18,947 bases of DNA from DAOSVX01 sp964440405 (GTDB lineage Bacteria; Bacillota_I; Bacilli_A; RF39; UBA660), in NCBI GenBank assembly GCA_964440405.1, contig CAYTSB010000016.1, forward strand, positions 1 to 18,947, read 5' to 3'. Every line of letters begins with the position of its first letter. The first letter of the stretch is position 1. The position numbers and the translations under genes are program-made. Below the pieces are notes generated by a model that did no database searches, was not told the DNA's origin, and was given only the letters and a program-made list of their open reading frames with translations. Below, in pieces: positions 8,301-15,349 of the stretch.

Positions 8301-8635
8301 GTACTGGGGATATTCCAAAGATAGATCGAAATATGGTTGTTAATAATCAACTTAAATTATTCGCTCAACATAGATTAGTTATAACAGATAGATTACATGG
8401 TTTAATTTTTGCATTAATAACTAACACACCATGCATTGTTATTAGTTCATATAATTATAAATTAAATGAATTTGTAGAAATGATGGGAAAAAATAAATTT
8501 GTGAAGTTTGTTGATAAAAATATTGATCAATTAAACGAAGAAATAAAAGAAGTGTTAAGTATGGATAGCTCTAATTATCATAATGATTTTTCTAAAGATT
8601 TTAAAAAAATTATTAAAATAATAAATGAGGATTAA
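5351..8635 (+). CDS. Fusion of two GT2 glycosyltransferase domains, a coiled coil and a polysaccharide pyruvyltransferase domain
   Basis: A 1094-residue cytosolic protein with three catalytic domains. Residues about 3-230 are a GT-A family 2 glycosyltransferase: VSVIIPVYN, the metal-binding FLDSDD at 89-93, and YEDNPF near 192 with a likely catalytic acid. Residues about 318-560 are a second GT2: ISVVVPVYN, MDPDD with Asp410, and YEDPLF near 507. Residues about 640-775 are polar linker with a heptad-repeat coiled coil rich in Asn. From about 779 is a polysaccharide pyruvyltransferase domain, with NIGDAAI, LLQGGGNLG and TDRLHGLIFAL, which would transfer pyruvate from phosphoenolpyruvate to a sugar as a ketal. 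It is the first gene of the assembly operon. Start: the longest frame begins with GTG at 5324, but ATG at 5351 opens directly on the GT2 fold. The nearest ribosome site, AGAGAGG, sits a rather long 13 bases from it. Confidence 0.88.
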   Translation: MKVQVSVIIPVYNTGKYLEQCLKSVAEQTLKNIEIICVYKESNDDTFDILKRFEKQDKRIIIINQITGGLGGARNMGIKAAKGKYIAFLDSDDWIDVNAYLELYNVAEKNSNDIVIFPFYSYDEKAEKVLKKSWGSQLAFDKKLFTGVFNYQEIASEDFISDKAPVVAWNKLYNLKFLKSNNLLFPENIRYEDNPFYYECMIKAKRISLLSKKLLYYRINRADSLQASSYDNKNVLDIVGIMKIINEMLNANDVNSAIKSTFLKYMLNEFHWRYELMDTYREEFVNRIKNSISENEFMEFLKITNYKYKNFNIKNYEAVKKPKISVVVPVYNVEKYIEDCIKSITEQTLKEIEIIFIDDYSLDASIKIVENYAKYDKRIRIFYNSSNLGTGLSRNTGLREAKGEFVSFMDPDDLYASKDTLERMFTCAKENSVLAVCGNIRLVDDDYSYDDLDYETGTYNGYNVVDDGLLTFNEYNVWPSWGFTRFIYNLKLIKEKNIYFPNARNYEDPLFFVNFMINIDKFYGISDNVYLYRQVKKIRKSNSDSILETLLSIENILEIYYEKQLFIHYAYEYKNLINFINNNCLSYIKNRRKQYKEIIMLINEILEKVNHKIIYENCDYNIYKSFKEINKNNLNTRIKNGIKSLFKPFYRVLRRILYNIISEIINNNIGGRIDRTTNEITNLKSNVDELKSDLFNKTEKLEKTNELASNNNELISNNNELISNNNELVSNSNQLILDKISNIEKLNELLNDQTSLFFDYKKEFEVLKMENINNLYFKRKIILLGTSEHSNIGDAAITMGIYEFIRNYLKNMPLIEISTYEFQDNINYLFKIINKEDIILLQGGGNLGNRYLAEENLRRTIIENFPNNKIIILPQTIYFDDSEKGKFELNKSQEIYNRHNDLTIFTRGKISLEMANQYFYNSKHQLMLDSALSLNYNYNFKRKGIIACIRNLNDESGLVKDQYDKIFEIIKIYDTNYDFTDNLSTGDIPKIDRNMVVNNQLKLFAQHRLVITDRLHGLIFALITNTPCIVISSYNYKLNEFVEMMGKNKFVKFVDKNIDQLNEEIKEVLSMDSSNYHNDFSKDFKKIIKIINED
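7466..7549 (+). repeat. Tandem 21-base repeat (four copies) encoding coiled-coil heptads
   Basis: Four adjacent 21-base units (7466-7486, 7487-7507, 7508-7528, 7529-7549) encode near-identical seven-residue blocks of the form E-L-(A/I/V)-S-N-(N/S)-N. A degenerate fifth unit follows (QLILDKI). One unit equals one heptad turn, so gain or loss of a unit changes linker length without breaking the frame. The blocks lie in the linker between the second GT2 and the pyruvyltransferase domains of the fusion protein. Confidence 0.9.
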
Positions 8636-8637
8636 TT

Positions 8638-9561
8638 ATGAAATTTAGTATAATTATTCCAGTATATAATGTTGAAAAATATTTGTCAAAGTGTTTGGAC
8701 TCAGTTATTAATCAGTCTTATAAAAATTATGAATGTATTTTAGTATGTGATAAATCAATTGATAGCAGTAATAAAATAGCTGCTGAATATGCTCAAAAAT
8801 ATAATTTTAAAAAATTATATTATGAAAAGACAGGACTAAGTGAAGCAAGGAATATAGGTATTGATAATTCTTCGGGAGATTATATCTTGTTCTTAGATTC
8901 AGATGACTACATAGAATATGATTTATTGGAAATTTTAGCTAAGGAAATTAGTGATGAAGATTTAATTCGTTTTCAAGTAAGAGAAGTTTTTAGTGATAAA
9001 ATGATTGATTGGAATCAAGGTGCCTGCTCAGGAACAGGGATTGAATGTTTCAGTGAAATTACTAATTTTTATTATGTAGAAAATGCCTGGGCCTATTGTT
9101 ATAAATCGTCTTTTTATAAAAACAATAATTTTAGATTTATGAAAGATTGTATAGCTGAAGATTATGGCTTAATACCTTTGATTATTGCTAAAGCAAAAAA
9201 AATGAAAGTAATTAAATATATCGGTTATAATTATCTTCAAAGAAGCAATAGTCTAATGAATAACAATTCATATCAAAGGAAGTTAATTAAAATGGAAGAT
9301 ATGCTGAAGCAGTCCAAATTTTTAGTTTCAGAATTTAAAAAAATAAAAAACAGTGATATATTTATCAGATTTATAGATGATTCATTAATATATTATTCAA
9401 CTACCTTAAAATATAAAGACTTTAGAAAATACAATAAAAAATTTAAAAAAATAAATGTCTTTGATTATATCATTGATCATAGTTTAAAACATAAAATAAA
9501 AAAAATACTAATTAAAACTAGTCCTTACTTTTTTTATAGATATATAATGAGGTTAAGATGA
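8638..9561 (+). CDS. Family 2 glycosyltransferase
   Basis: A 307-residue single-domain GT2 enzyme that would add one sugar from a nucleotide donor to the lipid-linked repeat unit on the cytosolic side of the membrane. Seen: FSIIIPVYN at the N terminus, SEARNIGI, the metal-binding FLDSDD with Asp87, and AEDYG at residues 173-177 with a likely catalytic Glu/Asp. The C-terminal third is basic and lysine-rich (many KK and KIK runs), which suits contact with the membrane surface. ATG lies two bases after the stop of the fusion gene, with AATGAGG just ahead as ribosome site, so it is in the same operon. The last four bases overlap the next gene (ATGA). Donor and acceptor sugars cannot be told from sequence. 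It resembles the first domain of the fusion in layout, so local duplication is possible. Confidence 0.88.
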   Translation: MKFSIIIPVYNVEKYLSKCLDSVINQSYKNYECILVCDKSIDSSNKIAAEYAQKYNFKKLYYEKTGLSEARNIGIDNSSGDYILFLDSDDYIEYDLLEILAKEISDEDLIRFQVREVFSDKMIDWNQGACSGTGIECFSEITNFYYVENAWAYCYKSSFYKNNNFRFMKDCIAEDYGLIPLIIAKAKKMKVIKYIGYNYLQRSNSLMNNNSYQRKLIKMEDMLKQSKFLVSEFKKIKNSDIFIRFIDDSLIYYSTTLKYKDFRKYNKKFKKINVFDYIIDHSLKHKIKKILIKTSPYFFYRYIMRLR

Positions 9562-10520
9562 TAAAAATAACAATAATAATACCTGTATATAATGCTTCTT
9601 CTTACATAAAAGAATGTATTAATTCTTTAATTAACCAAACTTTAAAAGATATTGAAATAATAATTTTAAATGATGGTTCAACTGATGACAGTGATAAAAT
9701 TATAAGAAGTTTTAAAGATAAAAGAATAAAGTATATTGTTAAAGAAAATGAAGGTATCGGTAAAACAAGAAATAAAGGAATAGAATTAAGTAAGGGTGAA
9801 TATATAACTTTTGTTGATGCTGATGATTATCTTGACATAACTTTCTGTGAGAAAATGTATAATAAAGCAGAAACTGATAAGTGTGATGTAGTAATATGTG
9901 ATTATTATAATCATCTTGGCAATTTTTACTCTAAAGTATCTTTAAAAGAGTTTTCTAATACTGATTTAAAAAGTACTCCTAGATTAATAAATGAAATTAA
10001 TTTAGGGCCATGCAATAAAATATATAACTCAAAAATTTTAAAAACGGAAAAAATATTCTTCCCTGAAGATATTAAATATGAAGATGCACCTTTTGTTTGT
10101 AAAGCATTATGTAAAGCTAAAAGAATTGGCAAAATTAATGAAGCCTTGTCGTATTTTAATATTCATGAAGGAAGTCAAACTACCGTTAGAAATGAAAAGA
10201 TTTTTGATATTTTTGTAGTGGCAAAATTAATGGAAGATCAATTAAGAAATTACATCGACAAGGATAATTTGGAATTGTTAATTGTGAGCGCAATAATAAA
10301 TTATTTAGTTCAAAGCAGATATATTGAAAACTATAAATTAAGGAATAAATTTATAAATCAAACTTATAAATATTTGGATTCAACTGTTATTAATTGGAAA
10401 AATAATATTTCAATTAATAAATTGATATTTTATAAAAGAATTATTATTAAAAATAAATTGTTATTAAAAATATATAGCAATATTTTAGTAAAGCTTTTAT
10501 ATAAAGTGAAAAATAAATAA
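9558..10520 (+). CDS. Family 2 glycosyltransferase
   Basis: A 320-residue GT2 enzyme. It opens with ITIIIPVYN, has LNDGSTDDS in the nucleotide-binding region, the metal site FVDADD with Asp87, Asp89 and Asp90, and YEDAPF with Glu175/Asp176 as likely catalytic acid. The YED(A/N/P)PF-type motif is closer to the two domains of the upstream fusion (YEDNPF, YEDPLF) than to the AEDYG of its immediate neighbour. Its start codon ATG overlaps the stop of the preceding gene by four bases (ATGA), so translation is coupled. The C-terminal tail is basic and mixed hydrophobic (RIIIKNKLLLKIYSN), again consistent with membrane contact. It adds one sugar of unknown type to the repeat unit. The following gene appears to have its own promoter just beyond the stop. 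Confidence 0.88.
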   Translation: MIKITIIIPVYNASSYIKECINSLINQTLKDIEIIILNDGSTDDSDKIIRSFKDKRIKYIVKENEGIGKTRNKGIELSKGEYITFVDADDYLDITFCEKMYNKAETDKCDVVICDYYNHLGNFYSKVSLKEFSNTDLKSTPRLINEINLGPCNKIYNSKILKTEKIFFPEDIKYEDAPFVCKALCKAKRIGKINEALSYFNIHEGSQTTVRNEKIFDIFVVAKLMEDQLRNYIDKDNLELLIVSAIINYLVQSRYIENYKLRNKFINQTYKYLDSTVINWKNNISINKLIFYKRIIIKNKLLLKIYSNILVKLLYKVKNK

Positions 10521-10526
10521 AATTTA

Positions 10527-10535
10527 TGCTATAAT
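10527..10535 (+). promoter_or_regulatory. Extended -10 promoter placed almost on the start of the polymerase fusion gene
   Basis: TGCTATAAT is a perfect extended -10 element, with no recognisable -35. The expected start site, about 10540-10543, leaves a leader of only about 6-9 bases before ATG 10549. The only ribosome-site candidate is GTGAT (10540-10544), complementary to the 3' end of 16S rRNA, four bases before the ATG. The sufB gene at 17009 has the same arrangement. Confidence 0.5.
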
Positions 10536-10548
10536 AAAAGTGATGCTT

Positions 10549-12999
10549 ATGAAGAATCAAATAAAATACTTAATTTTACTTTTACCGTTTTTAGATTTAA
10601 TAACAGCATTATTAACTCGAAACTATAATTTAATAATAACTCCAGGGTTAATTATTAAAGGTTTTTTTATGTTGGGAGCGGTTTATTATATACTAATTAC
10701 TAAATCAAAATATAAAAAAATATCTTTAGGATTAATAGTAGTCTTTTTGTTATATATGTTATTCTATTTTATCTTTAAAATAGAACTAATTAATAGAACA
10801 TTTATTTTTAATGAAGTGAGCTATTTATTTAAATTATTCTTTTTTCCTATTATTTTTTTAGGATTAATTTGTTTTTTTGATGAAGATAAACTTAATAAAA
10901 ACGAAATTATTAAATTAATGAAAATAAATTTAATTTCAATGACTTTACTTTTATTAATACCTTTACTGCTTAAAACTGCTCACAGAACATATCCGACTGC
11001 TTTGTTTGGATATATTGGTTGGTTTTATGCTGGCAATGAAATTGCTAATATTATGATAATTCTTTATCCTTTTCTTTATTATTTTATTGATGAGAAAAAA
11101 AAATATCAATTTTTAATTTTTTTACCGATTATTTATTCAATTTTAAAAATAGGTACTAAAGTTTCTTTACTAGGTTTAATAATAGTTGGGACAATAAATT
11201 TAATCTATTCTTTATTAAAAAGAGAAAAAGGAAAAAGTTTTCTATATTCAATTTCTATTAACTTAATTATTTTATTAACCATTTTAGGCTTTTCTTATAA
11301 ATCCTATGCCATATATAATTTTAAATATATGACAAATTATTATAATGAAAAAGGACTAATAATTGATGAAAGTGATAAAGAAGCTATTGAAGATTTGATG
11401 GAGGATATTAATTTTTTATATAATGATAATTATTTCGGTAAATTAATTAAACCGTTATTAAGTAATCGTAATTTATTTCTTGCCAATACTTTAAATATCT
11501 ATGGTCAAAATGAAAATAACCACAAAGTATGGTTTGGGATTGGCTTTTCTAATACTCATAAAATCAATGATAAAAATATTGCTAAATTAATTGAGATTGA
11601 TGTCTTGGATATTTATTTTCATTATGGAATATGTGGATTATTAATCATGCTTTCGCCTTTTTTGGCTATTTTATATTTGATAATTAAAAAGAGGAGTGAA
11701 ATAACTTTAACCAGTTTATATTATTTGACGATATTGTTCTTAATCTTTGGGATTTCATCTTTTTCGGGACATGTTTTCATGGCTCCAGCGGTATCAATTT
11801 ATTTAATATTTTATTTAATTTTGTTAGCAAATGAATTTAAATTATTTAAACCAAAAGAAATTGTTTTAAATAAAATTAGTATTTTAACATTACATATGGG
11901 ATATGGTGGTATTGAAAGATCAATAGTTAATCAGGCTAATATGTTAAGTGAAAAATATAATGTTGAAATAGTATCATTATATAAATTAAATAAAACAATT
12001 CCTTATCGTTTAAACGATAAAGTAAAGCTCATTTATTTATCTAATTTAAAACCAAATAAAGAAGAATTTTTGTATTATTTTAAGAAAAGAAATATTTTTA
12101 AAATACTACAAGAAGGAATTAAATCGACTTATATTTTATATCAGAAGGAACAATTAGTTAAAAAGCATATTATTAATAGCAATTCTAAAATTATTATATC
12201 TACAAGAATTGAATTTACTAAATTATTAAGTAGATATGGTAACAAAAGTACTATAAAAATAGCTGAAGAACATAGTCATCATGATAACAACTTAAGTTAT
12301 ATCAAAAAATTAGAAAGAGCTTTAAGAAATGTTGATTATTTAATTCCACCAAGTAAATATTTAGATAATGATTATAAAGAATATTTTAAGAATTTAAAAA
12401 TTAAATATATTCCTCAAACAATAGATCATTTAGCTAAAAAGTTAAATAAATTAGATGGAAAGAATGTTTTATTTGTTGGTCGATTAGAAGCAGAAAAAGG
12501 AGTACCTGATTTAATAGAAACCTTCAGAATAGTTAATAATAAAAATAAAGCTATTAAGTTAATAATAGCTGGGGATGGTAGTCAGAAGAAAGATCTTATT
12601 AATCTAGTTAATAAATATAATTTACAGGATAATGTAATTTTCAAAGGATATTTGAACAGCCAGGATTTAGATAAAGTTTATCAAAAGACATCTTTATTTG
12701 TGACAACGTCTTTTAAAGAATCATTTGGCTTAGTTTTAATTGAAGCAATGAGTTACGGTATTCCTTGTTTTGCTTTTTCATCAGCTTTAGGAGCTAAAGA
12801 AATTATTGATAATAAAAACGGTAAATTAGTTGCTGATCGTAATCGAGAAAAATTAGCTAATGAAATTTTAAAATATTTTAATAATCCTAATAAAGAAGCA
12901 TTTTCAAGTAATGCCTATCAAACAGCTAGTAAATATTCTACTGAGAATGTAAAATTGCTATGGTTTAAATTTATTGATAGAATATTAGAAGAGGAATGA
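10549..12999 (+). CDS. Fusion of a Wzy/O-antigen-ligase-like polymerase and a GT4 glycosyltransferase
   Basis: An 816-residue protein. The first roughly 440 residues hold about 11-12 hydrophobic segments with one long, mostly polar loop (around residues 260-350) before the last three, the layout of Wzy polymerases and the O-antigen ligase family, which join lipid-linked repeat units outside the membrane. From residue 444 a complete GT4 (GT-B fold) glycosyltransferase follows: ISILTLHMGYGGIERS at its start, LFVGRLEAEKG at the donor domain, and the E-x7-E motif ESFGLVLIE (Glu724 and Glu732). The C terminus of Wzy proteins is cytosolic, so the GT4 domain is on the correct side to use nucleotide sugars. 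The frame contains no stop or shift between the two parts, so the fusion is real unless assembly is at fault. Start: ATG 10549 is favoured by GTGAT four bases upstream; ATG 10543 and GTG 10540 are alternatives. Confidence 0.85.
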   Translation: MKNQIKYLILLLPFLDLITALLTRNYNLIITPGLIIKGFFMLGAVYYILITKSKYKKISLGLIVVFLLYMLFYFIFKIELINRTFIFNEVSYLFKLFFFPIIFLGLICFFDEDKLNKNEIIKLMKINLISMTLLLLIPLLLKTAHRTYPTALFGYIGWFYAGNEIANIMIILYPFLYYFIDEKKKYQFLIFLPIIYSILKIGTKVSLLGLIIVGTINLIYSLLKREKGKSFLYSISINLIILLTILGFSYKSYAIYNFKYMTNYYNEKGLIIDESDKEAIEDLMEDINFLYNDNYFGKLIKPLLSNRNLFLANTLNIYGQNENNHKVWFGIGFSNTHKINDKNIAKLIEIDVLDIYFHYGICGLLIMLSPFLAILYLIIKKRSEITLTSLYYLTILFLIFGISSFSGHVFMAPAVSIYLIFYLILLANEFKLFKPKEIVLNKISILTLHMGYGGIERSIVNQANMLSEKYNVEIVSLYKLNKTIPYRLNDKVKLIYLSNLKPNKEEFLYYFKKRNIFKILQEGIKSTYILYQKEQLVKKHIINSNSKIIISTRIEFTKLLSRYGNKSTIKIAEEHSHHDNNLSYIKKLERALRNVDYLIPPSKYLDNDYKEYFKNLKIKYIPQTIDHLAKKLNKLDGKNVLFVGRLEAEKGVPDLIETFRIVNNKNKAIKLIIAGDGSQKKDLINLVNKYNLQDNVIFKGYLNSQDLDKVYQKTSLFVTTSFKESFGLVLIEAMSYGIPCFAFSSALGAKEIIDNKNGKLVADRNREKLANEILKYFNNPNKEAFSSNAYQTASKYSTENVKLLWFKFIDRILEEE

Positions 13000-13000
13000 T

Positions 13001-13480
13001 ATGAAAAATAAAAAAAGAGTATTATTTATTTCTAGCGTTGGTGGTCACTTTAATGAATTAATCAGTTTAAAGGATATTTTTAATGATTATGATTATCAAA
13101 TAATTACTGAAAAAAATAAATCAACTATTAATTTACAAAAAGAATATCCCCATAAAGTAAATTATTTAGTTTATGGTACTAAAGATCATTTAGCATCTTA
13201 TCCTTTTAAATTATTGTTTAATTGTTTTAAAAGCCTTTATTTATATTTTAAATTAAGGCCACAATACATCATTACTACTGGAACTCATACTGCTGGACCA
13301 ATGTGCTGCATCGGCAAAATATTTGGCAGTAAAGTAATTTACATTGAAACATTTGCTAATATTTCTACTAAAACTGCAACCGGCAGACTACTTTATCTAA
13401 TTGCAGATTTATTTATAGTTCAATGGGAAGAAATGCTAAAATTATATCCTAAAGCTACTTATGGGGGGTGGATCTATTGA
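13001..13480 (+). CDS. pssD: PssD/Cps14F-type glycosyltransferase subunit (Alg14-like)
   Basis: A 159-residue protein of the PssD/Cps14F/Alg14 family, full length for the family. These proteins do not act alone: they bind the lipid-linked acceptor and recruit the catalytic partner (PssE/Cps14G, Alg13-like) to the membrane, together making one glycosyltransferase of GT28 type. Seen: VLFISSVGGHFNEL at the N terminus, the glycine/histidine loop used by the family, IITTGTHTAGPMC in the middle, VIYIETFA, and LFIVQWEEM with YGGWIY at the very end. No strong transmembrane helix is visible at the N terminus, although FKLLFNCFKSLYLYF (near residue 70) may dip into the membrane. The gene starts one base after the polymerase fusion stops, with GAGGA as ribosome site, and its last four bases (TTGA) overlap the start of its partner gene. 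Confidence 0.88.
   Translation: MKNKKRVLFISSVGGHFNELISLKDIFNDYDYQIITEKNKSTINLQKEYPHKVNYLVYGTKDHLASYPFKLLFNCFKSLYLYFKLRPQYIITTGTHTAGPMCCIGKIFGSKVIYIETFANISTKTATGRLLYLIADLFIVQWEEMLKLYPKATYGGWIY
13463..13470 (+). promoter_or_regulatory. G-rich ribosome binding site that fixes the PssE start
   Basis: GGGGGGTG lies inside the end of pssD and six bases before a TTG at 13477. It favours that TTG over the in-frame GTG at 13468, which lies inside the site itself. The six-G run is unusual in such an AT-rich region. Confidence 0.55.
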
Positions 13481-14025
13481 TATTTGTTACTTTAGGAACC
13501 CAGGACAAGGGTTTTAAAAGATTATTAGATGCTATTGAAAAAGAAATCACTAATGGCCAAATTAAAGAAGAAGTTGTTGTTCAAGCTGGTTATACTGAAT
13601 ATAAAAGTAAAAACATGAAAATCTTTGATTTACTTCCGCTAGCTGATTTCAACAATTATATTAAAAATTGTGATATTTTAGTTACTCATTGTGGAGTTGG
13701 TTCAATTATTGATGGTTTAAAAGCGAATAAAATAGTTGTTGGGGCTGCCAGATTAAAAGAATATGGTGAGCATACCAATAATCATCAAGTTCAAATCAGA
13801 GATAAGTTTGCCAGCGAGGGCTATATTCTTAAGTTGGATAATTTTGCGGATTTAGGTAAAATATTAAATCAAGCTAAAAAATTTAAACCGAAAAAATTTA
13901 AGCCAAATAACGAGAAGATGAAAAAGGCTATTACTGACTTTATTAAAAGTGATGAAAGTAGATTTAACTGGTTTCAGTTATTGGCTATAGCAATAATTAT
14001 AATACTTATATTAATTGTTCTATAA
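13477..14025 (+). CDS. pssE: PssE/Cps14G-type glycosyltransferase catalytic subunit (Alg13-like)
   Basis: A 182-residue protein of the PssE/Cps14G/Alg13 family, equal to the donor-binding C-terminal half of GT28 enzymes such as MurG. With PssD it forms a two-part glycosyltransferase on the cytosolic membrane face. Seen: IFVTLGTQ at the start, then VTHCGVGSIIDGLKANK (residues about 70-86), the conserved loop that binds the nucleotide sugar, followed by GEHTNNHQVQ, the usual EHxxNHQ motif. Unusually, the last 18 residues (WFQLLAIAIIIILILIVL) form a single hydrophobic helix, so this subunit seems to anchor itself in the membrane. Start: TTG at 13477 gives the family-typical first residues MIFVTLGTQ, has a ribosome site, and overlaps the pssD stop as TTGA. 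The longer GTG start at 13468 adds three residues. Confidence 0.87.
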   Translation: MIFVTLGTQDKGFKRLLDAIEKEITNGQIKEEVVVQAGYTEYKSKNMKIFDLLPLADFNNYIKNCDILVTHCGVGSIIDGLKANKIVVGAARLKEYGEHTNNHQVQIRDKFASEGYILKLDNFADLGKILNQAKKFKPKKFKPNNEKMKKAITDFIKSDESRFNWFQLLAIAIIIILILIVL

Positions 14026-14035
14026 GGAGGTTCAT

Positions 14036-15253
14036 ATGAATATTTTATTAAAAAATATTCCTAATACATATAACTATGGAAGTATGATGATGGCCGAAAA
14101 TATTATTACTTATCTCAATAGATATGTAAAAAAACAAATTAATTATTATACCGAAGCTAGAAGTGATGAGGATTTATTAAGATTAAAAAAAGCCACTGAA
14201 TATGATAAAATTTATAAAGATAACCAATTACATATTAAATTGTTAACTGAAAATATCAAATATGTTCGTTTTTTTGAAAGAAAAATTAAAACCAATCTGA
14301 TGTTGAAGCGAGCAGCCAGATTTTATGATGCCATCATTATTTTGGGTGGTGACGATTTTGCTGAAACCTATTATAATTTACCTGATGATAATCCAGCTAT
14401 AAAAAAAATTTTCCAGGAATTAAAGATATTTAATAAAAATACCAAATTGTTTATGATTAGTCAAACTATTGGACCATATACTGGGAAACGTTTAACATGG
14501 GCTAAAAAATATTTTAAAAACATTAAAATATATAGTCGGGATCATTTAACAGCTGAGTATATGAAAAATGTAATTAATAAAGAAATAATTGAATCAAGAG
14601 ATTTAGCATTTTTAGATTTAAATTTACAATTTAAAATCAATAAAGAAACATTATTAAAAAAGTATAATTTAAAAGAAAATGAATATCTAACAATAGTTGG
14701 TACTGGCTTAGTAACAAAATATGGCAATGATAAGCTAATGATCAAAGAATTTTGTAAGTTGGTTTTAAAACTAAAAAAAGAATTTCCTAATAAAAAAATA
14801 GTTTATCTATCTCATGTCTTAACACCTAATACAAAGTTTAATGATAATTATATTTATAATGAAAAAAAATCTTTTTTTGAAAAAGAATGTGTTTGTATTG
14901 TTAAGCCAATTTTGCCAGCAGAAGCAAGAGTAATCTTAGGTAATGGCTTATTTACAATTACCTGCCGTATGCATGCGGCAGTATCAACTTTTCAAATGTG
15001 TAAACCAGCCATCTGTCTATCATATAGTCGAAAATATAAAGGAGTAATAGCTGAAGGTCTAGATTTAAAAGAGTTAGTAATTGATGCTGTCGGAGATAAA
15101 TTTTGGCATGATAAGTTTATTTCTAAAGTTTTTGAAAAAATCAATTATCTTTTATTTAATAAAGATTTAAATCAAAAAATAAAAAACAAAGTCGACGAAT
15201 GTCAAATAATGATTGAAAAGGTTCTTAAAGATATTAGTAAAGATTTGGAATGA
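14036..15253 (+). CDS. Polysaccharide pyruvyltransferase family protein
   Basis: A 405-residue soluble protein of the polysaccharide pyruvyltransferase family (CsaB/PssM type), which transfers pyruvate from phosphoenolpyruvate to a sugar of the growing repeat unit. Seen: NIPNTYNYGSMMMAENI near the N terminus (the N-x-G-D/S-x-A region of the fold), IIILGGDDFAETYY near residue 105, SQTIGPYTGKRLT near residue 145, YSRDHLTAEYM, and the C-terminal donor-side motif TCRMHAAVSTFQMCKPAI near residue 310, corresponding to the TDRLHG motif in the upstream fusion. Start: ATG 14036 has a perfect AAGGAGG five bases before it; a longer frame from TTG at 14015 has no site and runs into pssE. It is the second pyruvyltransferase domain of the cluster and differs clearly in sequence from the first, so the two probably act on different sugars or one has another role. 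Confidence 0.87.
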   Translation: MNILLKNIPNTYNYGSMMMAENIITYLNRYVKKQINYYTEARSDEDLLRLKKATEYDKIYKDNQLHIKLLTENIKYVRFFERKIKTNLMLKRAARFYDAIIILGGDDFAETYYNLPDDNPAIKKIFQELKIFNKNTKLFMISQTIGPYTGKRLTWAKKYFKNIKIYSRDHLTAEYMKNVINKEIIESRDLAFLDLNLQFKINKETLLKKYNLKENEYLTIVGTGLVTKYGNDKLMIKEFCKLVLKLKKEFPNKKIVYLSHVLTPNTKFNDNYIYNEKKSFFEKECVCIVKPILPAEARVILGNGLFTITCRMHAAVSTFQMCKPAICLSYSRKYKGVIAEGLDLKELVIDAVGDKFWHDKFISKVFEKINYLLFNKDLNQKIKNKVDECQIMIEKVLKDISKDLE

Positions 15254-15305
15254 TACTTTATTTTAGTTAAAGAACTGTTAAGAATCTCTTAATAATGATA
15301 GAACA

Positions 15306-15314
15306 TGATATAAT
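15306..15314 (+). promoter_or_regulatory. Extended -10 promoter of the FrhB-like gene
   Basis: TGATATAAT matches the extended -10 consensus; no convincing -35 is present. The start site would be near 15321, about 29 bases before the ATG at 15350. A perfect 6-bp inverted repeat TTAAGA-ATC-TCTTAA (15278-15292) lies where a regulator could cover the -35 region, but it is short and may be chance. No terminator separates this gene from the upstream pyruvyltransferase, so the gene may also be read from the main operon. Confidence 0.5.
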
Positions 15315-15349
15315 ATTTAGTAAATTATATATTAAAAGAGGGTGAATGA

